The notes beneath the pieces are model-generated. The model had not been told where the DNA came from. It was given only the letters and a program-made list of their open reading frames with translations, and searched no databases. Below, piece after piece: positions 1 through 5,361 of a stretch of 5,361 bases of DNA. Location: positions 1 through 5,361 of the forward strand of contig CALPVO020000194.1 in assembly GCA_943327025.2 (NCBI GenBank), in the 5' to 3' direction. The position numbers and the translations under genes are program-made. Every line of letters starts with the position of its first letter. Positions within the stretch are counted from its first letter, which is position 1. The stretch comes from Janthinobacterium lividum (lineage in GTDB: Bacteria > Pseudomonadota > Gammaproteobacteria > Steroidobacterales > Steroidobacteraceae).

Positions 1-873
1 GATGCGGGCGTTTTCTGCCCAAGCGATGACCGAACGCGGGCTCATGACGGTGGAGATGTCGCCGTTCATGAAGGCATTGCGGGTCATGTCCGCCACGCGA
101 ACCATGGCCATGACAGTCTTGCGACCTTCCGGCGTGTCGTAGCTGGCATCACGGCTGACCACGATGGCGGCTTCCGCTTCGTGCTCCAGATAATTCAGCG
201 TGGTGACGATGGACCAGCGGTCCATCTGGCCTTGGTTGATTTGCTGCGTGCCGTGGTAGAGGCCGGTGGCATCGCCAAGGCCGATGGTGTTCGCGGTAGA
301 GAACAACCGGAACGCCGGGTTCGGACTGATGACGCGGCTTTGGTCGAGCAACGTGAGCTTGCCGTCTGCTTCCAGCACGCGCTGGATGACGAACATGACA
401 TCGGGGCGGCCGGCGTCGTATTCGTCGAACAGCAGCGCCACGCTACGTTGCAGCGCCCAAGGCAGCAGGCCTTCGCGGAACTCGGTCACCTGGAAGCCGT
501 CGCGTATGACGATGGCGTCACGACCGACCAAGACGATACGCGACACAAGGCCGTCGAGGTTCAAGCGCACCATGGGCCAGTTCAGCCGTGCGGCCACTTG
601 CTCGATATGCGTCGACTTACCGGTGCCGTGGTAGCCCTGCACCATCACGCGCCGGTTGTGCGCGAAGCCCGCCAAGATGGCGAGCGTGGTGTCAGGGTCG
701 AAGCGGTAGCTGGTGTCGAGCGTTGGCACGTACTCCGTGCGCGTGCTGAACGCCGGCACCTGCATGTCGGACTCGATACCGAAGTCGCGGGCGCTAACCG
801 TGGTGTCGGGCCGGGCGGTGAGCAAAGGGTCCGCCGCGCCGGAAGGCACTGCAGCCGAAACGGCTTTGTTCAT
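1..873 (-). CDS. cobS: CobS-like AAA+ ATPase, cobaltochelatase subunit (3' end cut by window edge)
   Basis: AAA+ ATPase closely resembling CobS, the motor subunit that with CobT drives CobN to insert cobalt into hydrogenobyrinate a,c-diamide in aerobic cobalamin synthesis (cytoplasmic). Translating the minus strand from the ATG at 873-871 gives 291 open codons to the edge; the family is about 330 residues, so roughly the last 40 are missing. Seen: the CobS-type N-terminal segment [17 protein letters not shown] (about 26-42), Walker [10 protein letters not shown] (80-88, Lys86), Walker B ALLFDE (146-151), sensor-1 STANT (Asn195), QMDRW with a candidate arginine finger (Arg219), and MSPR (Arg280, sensor-2 position). 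The start overlaps the stop of the upstream aldehyde dehydrogenase gene (ATGA) and no good Shine-Dalgarno precedes it, so coupled translation is likely. Odd points: residue 114 is Val (RIVLVG) where CobS and MoxR-type proteins, as I recall, carry Asp, and the neighbour is a catabolic gene. Alternative: a paralogous CobS/MoxR-type chaperone rather than the biosynthetic subunit. Confidence 0.88.
   Translation of the reverse strand, partial: MNKAVSAAVPSGAADPLLTARPDTTVSARDFGIESDMQVPAFSTRTEYVPTLDTSYRFDPDTTLAILAGFAHNRRVMVQGYHGTGKSTHIEQVAARLNWPMVRLNLDGLVSRIVLVGRDAIVIRDGFQVTEFREGLLPWALQRSVALLFDEYDAGRPDVMFVIQRVLEADGKLTLLDQSRVISPNPAFRLFSTANTIGLGDATGLYHGTQQINQGQMDRWSIVTTLNYLEHEAEAAIVVSRDASYDTPEGRKTVMAMVRVADMTRNAFMNGDISTVMSPRSVIAWAENARI
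870..873 (-). promoter_or_regulatory. ATGA stop/start overlap (translational coupling site)
   Basis: On the minus strand the aldehyde dehydrogenase ends in ...CTGGGATGA: TGA at 872-870 is its stop and ATG at 873-871 starts cobS. The bases just upstream (ACCTGGG) do not resemble a Shine-Dalgarno, so the terminating ribosome probably restarts here and the two proteins are made together. The overlap is read directly; coupling is inferred. Confidence 0.75.
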
Positions 874-2363
874 CCCAGGTGAACCCAGGCGGACTTGGTC
901 TGCGTGTAGGACAGCAGGCCTTCGAGGCACTTGTCGCCACCCTGCCCAGACTGCTTGTAGCCGAGGAAGGGAGAGGTGGGGTCGCCGTGGTCGAAGCAGT
1001 TCACGCAGATGGTGCCCACTTCGAAGCGACGCACCGCATCGTGCGCGGAGCGCAGGTCCGTGGTCCAGATGGACGCGGCCAAGCCATAGATAGTGTCGTT
1101 GGCAATGCTCATGGCGTGGTCGAGACCATCCACTTCAATGAGCGCGGCCACGGGCCCGAAGATTTCCTCGCGGGCGATGGTCATCTGGTTGTTAACGCCG
1201 CTGAAGAGGGTGGGGCTGACATAGCAACCCGGGCCTTCCGGCGTGTCGCCACCCATCTCCACCTTGGCGCCTTCGGCCTTGCCCTTGGCAATGTAGTCCA
1301 GCACGCGCGCCTGCTGGCGGGCGTTGACCACGGGGCCGAGCGTGGTGGCCGGGTCGAGCGGGTCCCCGTTCTGGTACAGCGCGCGGCCCTTTTCGACGAA
1401 CTTGGCGGTGAATTCTTCAATGATGCGCTTGTCCACCAGCAGGCGGGAGCCGGCGCTGCACACCTGACCGGTGTTGCCGAAGATGCCGTAGACGGCGTAC
1501 TGGACAGCGCGGTCGAGGTCTTCGAGGTCCGCGAGGAAAATTTGCGGGGACTTGCCACCGCATTCCAGGCTGACGCGCTTCATGTTCGAGCGCCCGGAAT
1601 ATTCCAGCATGCGCTTGCCGGTGACCGTGGAGCCCGTGAAGGAAATCTTGGCCACGTCGTTATGCAGCGCGAGCGGTTCGCCGGCAGCCAGGCCGAAGCC
1701 GTTAACGACATTGAACACGCCCGGCGGGCCACCGGCCTCGACGAACAGTTCGGCGAACAGCAGGGCGGACAGCGGCGACTGTTCCGCGGGCTTCAGCACT
1801 ACGGTGTTGCCGGCGGCCAGGGCCGGGGCCACCTTCCAGCTGGTCATCATGAGCGGGTAGTTCCAGGGAACCACACAACCGACCACGCCGAGCGGTTCAC
1901 GCAGGGTGTAGTGGAAGGCCTCTACGGCGGTGTTCGTGACAGAACCCTGCACTTTGTCGATGAGTTCGCCGAAATAGCGCACCGTGAGCGAGGCCTGCGG
2001 AATGTCCACGCCGGTCATTTCGCGCACTGGCTTGCCCATGGCGAGGGTGTCCAGCAAGGTGAAGCGGGCGGTGTTGGCATCGATGAGGTCTGCCCAGCGC
2101 GCCATGACCCCCATGCGATCGCGGGGGGACATGCGGCGCCAACGGCCATCGGCATGGGCTTGCTTGGCGGTGGCGACGGCCAGGTCGACATCGGTGGCGT
2201 CGCCCGCGGCGATCTCGCACAGCGGCTGGCCGGTGGCAGGGTTCACCAGCGTGTAGCGGCGGTTGCCCGCGGCCACTTGCTTGCCGTCGATGAAGTGGCC
2301 GGTGTCGAACCGGAGGGAAGCAGCCAGCTGCTGCCATTCCTGAAGGGTCTGGGGAGTGTTCAT
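870..2363 (-). CDS. NAD(P)-dependent aldehyde dehydrogenase, PuuC / betaine-aldehyde type
   Basis: Complete 497-residue aldehyde dehydrogenase oxidising an aldehyde to its carboxylate with NAD(P)+, probably as a soluble cytoplasmic oligomer. Seen: VPWNYP with oxyanion Asn168, KPAEQSP (Lys191, cofactor binding), FTGST (242-246) of the Rossmann fold, LECGGK with general-base Glu267, GQVCSAGSR with catalytic Cys302, and EEIFGPV with Glu400. All core residues are present, so it should be active. Length and the layout IDGK..., [30 protein letters not shown] and PFLGYKQSG resemble gamma-glutamyl-gamma-aminobutyraldehyde dehydrogenase (PuuC, about 495 residues) and betaine aldehyde dehydrogenases, which favour amino- or trimethylammonio-aldehydes. 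ATG 2363-2361 is the first usual start after an in-frame stop at 2462-2460; its Shine-Dalgarno is weak (TAAAG). First gene of the leftward arm, overlapping cobS by 4 bp and divergent from the methyltransferase gene. The substrate cannot be read from sequence; betaine aldehyde or another trimethylamino-aldehyde is inferred from context. Confidence 0.95.
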   Translation of the reverse strand: MNTPQTLQEWQQLAASLRFDTGHFIDGKQVAAGNRRYTLVNPATGQPLCEIAAGDATDVDLAVATAKQAHADGRWRRMSPRDRMGVMARWADLIDANTARFTLLDTLAMGKPVREMTGVDIPQASLTVRYFGELIDKVQGSVTNTAVEAFHYTLREPLGVVGCVVPWNYPLMMTSWKVAPALAAGNTVVLKPAEQSPLSALLFAELFVEAGGPPGVFNVVNGFGLAAGEPLALHNDVAKISFTGSTVTGKRMLEYSGRSNMKRVSLECGGKSPQIFLADLEDLDRAVQYAVYGIFGNTGQVCSAGSRLLVDKRIIEEFTAKFVEKGRALYQNGDPLDPATTLGPVVNARQQARVLDYIAKGKAEGAKVEMGGDTPEGPGCYVSPTLFSGVNNQMTIAREEIFGPVAALIEVDGLDHAMSIANDTIYGLAASIWTTDLRSAHDAVRRFEVGTICVNCFDHGDPTSPFLGYKQSGQGGDKCLEGLLSYTQTKSAWVHLG

Positions 2364-2490
2364 GGGCTTTAGTATGCCGTAGAAAGTCGGCGGGGAAGCC
2401 GGGGCGGAGGTGGCTTCGCCGCCATAAAATTTTCCTGCAGGGTGAATTATTTTTTCGCTTTACCGCGAGCGCCTGTGCGAGTCTTGCGGC
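2364..2490. promoter_or_regulatory. Divergent intergenic region, presumed shared control region
   Basis: These 127 bp separate the start codons of the aldehyde dehydrogenase (leftward) and the MttB-like gene (rightward), so promoters for both arms should lie here unless transcripts start farther inside a gene. A markedly AT-rich stretch at about 2424-2462 (ATAAAATTTT, then GAATTATTTTTT) stands out from the GC-rich surroundings and is the likeliest core promoter or operator area. I tried to fit sigma-70 -35/-10 pairs on both strands and found none convincing, so no promoter is assigned. Both start codons have weak Shine-Dalgarno sequences. Confidence 0.55.
2434..2441. repeat. 8-bp perfect palindrome CCTGCAGG in the divergent region
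   Basis: A perfect 8-bp inverted repeat sits in the middle of the AT-rich part of the intergenic region. Outside the 8 bp the symmetry is only partial, with a few matching A/T positions at 2427-2430 and 2445-2448. Its position suggests a possible operator half-site pair for a regulator controlling both arms, but 8-bp palindromes are common by chance and no regulator gene lies in the window. Confidence 0.25.
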
Positions 2491-4059
2491 ATGAGCGACA
2501 CAACCCCCACTGCCCGCCGTCCTTCTGGACGCGATGCCCGTCGCGCTGCCCGCGCCACGGCCCTTCCTGACCATCTGCGCCCCGTGAACCCGGGCATGGA
2601 GAGCGGCCGCTACAAGCCGCTTTCCGATAGCGATATCCAGCAGATCCACCAGACGGCCCTGCGCCTGCTGGAAGAGGTCGGCTTGGCAGACGCGCCGGAG
2701 ACCGGTGTCGAGCTGCTGACCAAGGCTGGCTGCACTCTCACGGACACGGGCCGCCTGTTGTTCCCGCGCGCGCTGGTGGAAGACACCCTCGCCAAGGCCG
2801 GGCGCAACTTCAAATTGCACGCGCAGGACCCGCGCTTCGACCTCGAGCCCTGGGGCAAGAGGACCTACTACGGTACCGCTGGCGCGGCCGTGAACATGGT
2901 GAATGTCGACGGTACTTACCGCGAATCCACCATTCAGGACTTGTACGACATCGGCCGCATCGTCGACCGCATGGAACACATTCACTTCTTCCAGCGTGCC
3001 GTAGTGCCGCGCGACATCCCCGATCCGTTCGAGATGGACTTCAACACCTGCTATGCAGCAGTGTCGTCCACCACGAAGCACGTGGGTAGCAGCTGGGTCA
3101 TGCCGGAGCACGTCGAAGCTTCGCTCAAGATGCTCCACGATATTGCCGGCGGTGAAGACAAGTGGCGTGAGCGCCCGTTCGTCAGTCAGTCGAACTGCTT
3201 CGTCGTGCCGCCCATGAAGTTTGCGACCGACGCTTGCCGTTGCCTTGAAGTGGCGGTGCGTGGCGGTATGCCCATTCTGTTGTTGTCGGCAGGTCAAGCC
3301 GGTGCCACGGCTCCGGCGGCTCTGGCCGGTGCGTTGGCGCAGGAAGTGGCCGAGTGCCTTGCGGGCTTGGTGTACGTGAACGCCATCGCCCCGGGCCACC
3401 CGGCCATCTTCGGCACTTGGTGCTTCGTTTCGGACCTGCGTACCGGCGCCATGTCGGGCGGCAGCCCGGAACAAGCGCTGCTGTCCGCGGCTGCTGGCCA
3501 GATGGCTCACTTCTACAACCTCACCGGCGGCACCGCTTCCGGCATGACGGACTCGAAGGTGGCGGACGGTCAGGCCGGTGCCGAGAAGGCCCTGAACCAT
3601 GCGCTCGTCGGCAATGCCGGCGCGAACATGATTTACGAATCGGCCGGCATGCACGCCAGCCTCTTGGGCTATTCGCTCGACAGCCTGATTATCGACAACG
3701 ACATCATTGGCGCCTCGCAGCGCACCATCAAGGGCATCCTCGTCGACGAAGAGCGCTTGTCGTTCGAGGTCATCAAAGACGTCTGCCTGAACGGCCCTGG
3801 TCACTACCTTGGTAGCGGCCAGACGCTGCAGCTGATGGAAACGGAATACATCTACCCTGGCGTCGGCGACCGTCGCAGCCCGGGCGACTGGATTGACCAT
3901 GGTTCCACGAACGTTCTGCAGCGCGCGCACAAGAAGGTCGAGGAGATTCTCTCCACGCACTTCCCGGCGCATGTGCCGGAAGCGGTGGACGCGGCCATCC
4001 GTGCCGAGTTCCCGGTGAAGTTGCCGCGCGACGGCATGCGCCCGCGCGACGCAGGCTGA
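2491..4059 (+). CDS. MttB-superfamily (trimethylamine methyltransferase-like) corrinoid methyltransferase, non-pyrrolysine
   Basis: Complete 522-residue member of the MttB family (MTTB domain filling most of the protein). Characterised members move a methyl group from a quaternary or tertiary amine to the cobalt of a corrinoid protein: trimethylamine for archaeal pyrrolysine MttB, and glycine betaine, proline betaine, carnitine or gamma-butyrobetaine for non-pyrrolysine homologues. Seen: a basic N-terminal tail (ARRPSGRDARRAARA, 8-22) as in many proteobacterial homologues, YYGTAGAAVNMV (126-137), SNCFVVPPMKFA (234-245), GMPILLLSAGQAGATAPA (259-276), RTGAMSGGSPEQALLSAA (317-334), GMTDSKVADGQAG (351-363) and YESAGMHASLLG (382-393). 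There is no in-frame TAG, so no pyrrolysine is encoded. ATG 2491 is the first ATG, GTG or TTG after the in-frame TGA at 2443-2445; its Shine-Dalgarno is poor. No signal peptide, so cytoplasmic. The FAD oxidoreductase gene follows 12 bp downstream, suggesting consecutive demethylation steps. The substrate is unknown; glycine betaine is a context-based guess. Confidence 0.92.
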   Translation: MSDTTPTARRPSGRDARRAARATALPDHLRPVNPGMESGRYKPLSDSDIQQIHQTALRLLEEVGLADAPETGVELLTKAGCTLTDTGRLLFPRALVEDTLAKAGRNFKLHAQDPRFDLEPWGKRTYYGTAGAAVNMVNVDGTYRESTIQDLYDIGRIVDRMEHIHFFQRAVVPRDIPDPFEMDFNTCYAAVSSTTKHVGSSWVMPEHVEASLKMLHDIAGGEDKWRERPFVSQSNCFVVPPMKFATDACRCLEVAVRGGMPILLLSAGQAGATAPAALAGALAQEVAECLAGLVYVNAIAPGHPAIFGTWCFVSDLRTGAMSGGSPEQALLSAAAGQMAHFYNLTGGTASGMTDSKVADGQAGAEKALNHALVGNAGANMIYESAGMHASLLGYSLDSLIIDNDIIGASQRTIKGILVDEERLSFEVIKDVCLNGPGHYLGSGQTLQLMETEYIYPGVGDRRSPGDWIDHGSTNVLQRAHKKVEEILSTHFPAHVPEAVDAAIRAEFPVKLPRDGMRPRDAG

Positions 4060-4060
4060 C

Positions 4061-4066
4061 GGAGGT
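4061..4066 (+). promoter_or_regulatory. Strong Shine-Dalgarno GGAGGT before the FAD oxidoreductase gene
   Basis: GGAGGT lies 5 nt before the ATG at 4072 and 1 nt after the TGA of the MttB-like gene (4057-4059). It fixes the oxidoreductase start and contrasts with the weak ribosome sites of the other three genes, so this protein may be made more efficiently than its upstream partner from the same transcript. Confidence 0.85.
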
Positions 4067-4071
4067 AGGCC

Positions 4072-5361
4072 ATGTCGCTGCCCAATCACGCGAACGTCGT
4101 CATCATCGGTGGCGGCGTCGCTGGCTGTTCCACGGCCTACCATCTCACCAAGCTCGGCATCACCGATGTGGTGTTGCTGGAGCGTAAGCAGCTCACCTGC
4201 GGTACCACTTGGCATGCGGCAGGCCTGGTCGGCCAGCTGCGTGCCACGCGGAACCTCACGGAGCTGGCGAAGTACACGGCCAGCCTGTACCACTCGCTTG
4301 AAGCGGAAACCGGCCAGGCCACCGGCTTCAAGCAGAACGGTTCCATCAGCTGCGCGAAGACGGAAGCCCGCTTCGAAGAGCTGAAGCGCGGCGCTTCGAT
4401 GGGCAAGACCTTCGGTCTTGAAATCGACGTGCTCACCTGCGCTGAAATCAAAGAGCGCTGGCCGCTGCTGATGGTGGATGACCTCGTCGGTGGCATTTTC
4501 CTGCACAAGGACGGCCAGACGAACCCCATCGATACCACGCAGGCGCTCGCGAAGGGCGCCAAGATGCGTGGCGCCCGCATTTTCGAGAACACGCCGGTCA
4601 CGCGCGTGCGCGTGGAAAACGGCCGCGCTGTGGGCGTGGAAACCGAACAGGGTTATATCGCTGCCGATACGGTCGTCATCTGTGCCGGCATGTGGTCGCA
4701 CCAGTTGGCGCGTGAAACCGGCGTAACGGTGCCGCTGCACGCCGCCGAACACTTTTACATCGTGACCGAGCCGCTGGAAGGCGTGCCGCCGAACCTGCCT
4801 GTGCTGCGCGTGCAAGACGAATGCGCGTACTACAAGGAAGATGCCGGCAAGATTCTCATGGGCTGCTTCGAGCCTGTGGCCAAGCCTTGGGGCATGAAGG
4901 GCATCTCGAAGGACTTCTGCTTCGACACGTTGCCGGAAGACTACGACCACTTCGAACCTATTCTGAACGACGCCATGCGTCGCGTGCCGAAGTTGGCAGA
5001 CGCCGGCATTCAGTTGTTCTTCAACGGCCCGGAAAGCTTTACTCCTGACGACCGCTATTACATGGGCGAAGCGCCGGAAGTGAAGGATCTGTTCGTGGCC
5101 ACCGGCTTCAACTCCGTAGGCATTGCCGCGAGTGGTGGTGCCGGCAAGGTGCTCGCAGAATGGATCCGCGACCGTCGCCCGCCGATGGACCTGGCGGACG
5201 TCGACATTCGTCGCGCCATGCACTTCCAGGGCAACAAGCGCTATCTGCACGACCGCACCGTGGAAACGTTGGGCCTGTTGTACGCCATGCACTGGCCGTA
5301 CTACCAGTACCAGACCGCCCGTGGCGCGCGCCGCTCGGCGCTGCACGACCGTCTCGTGGCA
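4072..5361 (+). CDS. FAD-dependent oxidoreductase, dimethylglycine/sarcosine dehydrogenase family (3' part cut by window edge)
   Basis: The first 430 codons of a flavoprotein of the dimethylglycine dehydrogenase/sarcosine dehydrogenase family, which oxidatively removes N-methyl groups; with tetrahydrofolate the one-carbon unit is captured as methylene-THF. Seen: a dinucleotide-binding GGGVAG (13-18) with the ribose-binding acid at Glu37 (VVLLER), then CGTTWHAAGLVGQLR, whose His48 matches the histidine that carries FAD covalently in this family. AEHFYIVTEP (225-234) holds His227 and is followed by a Tyr-Tyr pair at 253-254, candidate substrate-pocket residues. FTPDDRYYMGEAP (323-335) and FVATGFNSVGIAASGGAGK (341-359) close the DAO fold. 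Family proteins with a C-terminal GcvT-like folate domain reach about 800-850 residues; about half would lie beyond the right edge, and that domain is expected, not seen. It follows the MttB-like gene by 12 bp with its own strong Shine-Dalgarno, so the two are very likely cotranscribed. Exact substrate (dimethylglycine, sarcosine or another methylamine) is not resolved. Confidence 0.92.
   Translation, partial: MSLPNHANVVIIGGGVAGCSTAYHLTKLGITDVVLLERKQLTCGTTWHAAGLVGQLRATRNLTELAKYTASLYHSLEAETGQATGFKQNGSISCAKTEARFEELKRGASMGKTFGLEIDVLTCAEIKERWPLLMVDDLVGGIFLHKDGQTNPIDTTQALAKGAKMRGARIFENTPVTRVRVENGRAVGVETEQGYIAADTVVICAGMWSHQLARETGVTVPLHAAEHFYIVTEPLEGVPPNLPVLRVQDECAYYKEDAGKILMGCFEPVAKPWGMKGISKDFCFDTLPEDYDHFEPILNDAMRRVPKLADAGIQLFFNGPESFTPDDRYYMGEAPEVKDLFVATGFNSVGIAASGGAGKVLAEWIRDRRPPMDLADVDIRRAMHFQGNKRYLHDRTVETLGLLYAMHWPYYQYQTARGARRSALHDRLVA

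Noticed and set aside
181..882. A 233-codon plus-strand open frame over the left end.
   Set aside because: It is antisense to the CobS-like gene, whose Walker A, Walker B and sensor motifs are intact; the plus-strand product has no recognisable family features.
879..2372. A plus-strand open frame antisense to the aldehyde dehydrogenase, with exactly the same codon count (497).
   Set aside because: The equal length is coincidence from two frames displaced by 9 bp. The product is low-complexity-like (Gly, Ala, His, Arg), with no known motif, while the opposite strand carries all aldehyde dehydrogenase catalytic residues.
2403..2420. A possible hairpin (GGCGGAG, loop GTGG, CTTCGCC) in the intergenic region, considered as a terminator or leader structure.
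   Set aside because: The stem is only 7 bp with a G-U pair on the plus strand and an A-C mismatch on the minus strand, and no U-run follows. It lies between divergent starts, where a terminator is not expected.
2424..2462. Sigma-70-like hexamers such as TATTTT, AATTAT and TTCACC in the AT-rich stretch.
   Set aside because: None pairs with a matching hexamer at 16-18 bp spacing on either strand, so I describe the region only as a probable control region.
2596..2598. Alternative internal ATG start (MESGRYKPLS) for the MttB-like gene.
   Set aside because: No Shine-Dalgarno precedes it, and the upstream Arg-rich segment resembles the N-terminus of proteobacterial homologues, so the ATG at 2491 is preferred.
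1897..5346. A 1149-codon open frame on the minus strand, antisense to the MttB-like and FAD oxidoreductase genes.
   Set aside because: Its translation is rich in His, Arg and Ala, has no recognisable domain, crosses the intergenic region and runs out of frame into the aldehyde dehydrogenase. It is explained by strong codon bias in the high-GC genes opposite it, which are unmistakable.

Overview
The window is high-GC (visibly above 60 percent) bacterial DNA, densely coding, with four genes on two divergent arms around one 127-bp intergenic region. Codon choice, the CobS-type cobaltochelatase ATPase (aerobic cobalamin route) and the MttB-like and dimethylglycine-dehydrogenase-like proteins suggest a proteobacterium. 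Alphaproteobacteria fit best and Gammaproteobacteria are possible. This placement comes from recalled family similarity, not from a search. No tRNA, rRNA, CRISPR array, insertion sequence or clear rho-independent terminator was seen.

Left arm (minus strand, read from 2363 down to 1): a complete 497-residue NAD(P)-dependent aldehyde dehydrogenase of the PuuC/betaine-aldehyde type is followed directly by a CobS-like AAA+ ATPase. The two genes share an ATGA overlap (stop TGA inside start ATG), so they are almost certainly one transcript and probably translationally coupled. The cobS gene runs off the left edge after 291 codons, lacking roughly the last 40 residues.

Right arm (plus strand, 2491 to 5361): a complete 522-residue MttB-superfamily methyltransferase, with no amber codon and so not a pyrrolysine enzyme, is followed after 12 bp by an FAD-dependent oxidoreductase of the dimethylglycine/sarcosine dehydrogenase family. 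The oxidoreductase has a strong Shine-Dalgarno and runs off the right edge after 430 codons. A C-terminal GcvT-like folate domain is expected beyond the edge but is not visible.

Together the genes suggest catabolism of a methylated quaternary amine. The aldehyde dehydrogenase could make a betaine from its aldehyde, the MttB-like enzyme could remove a methyl group to a corrinoid, and the flavoprotein could oxidatively demethylate the resulting tertiary or secondary amine. The CobS-like ATPase would link the locus to cobalamin supply or corrinoid maintenance. The families are read from sequence; the joint pathway and the substrate are inference. No corrinoid carrier protein is present in the window.
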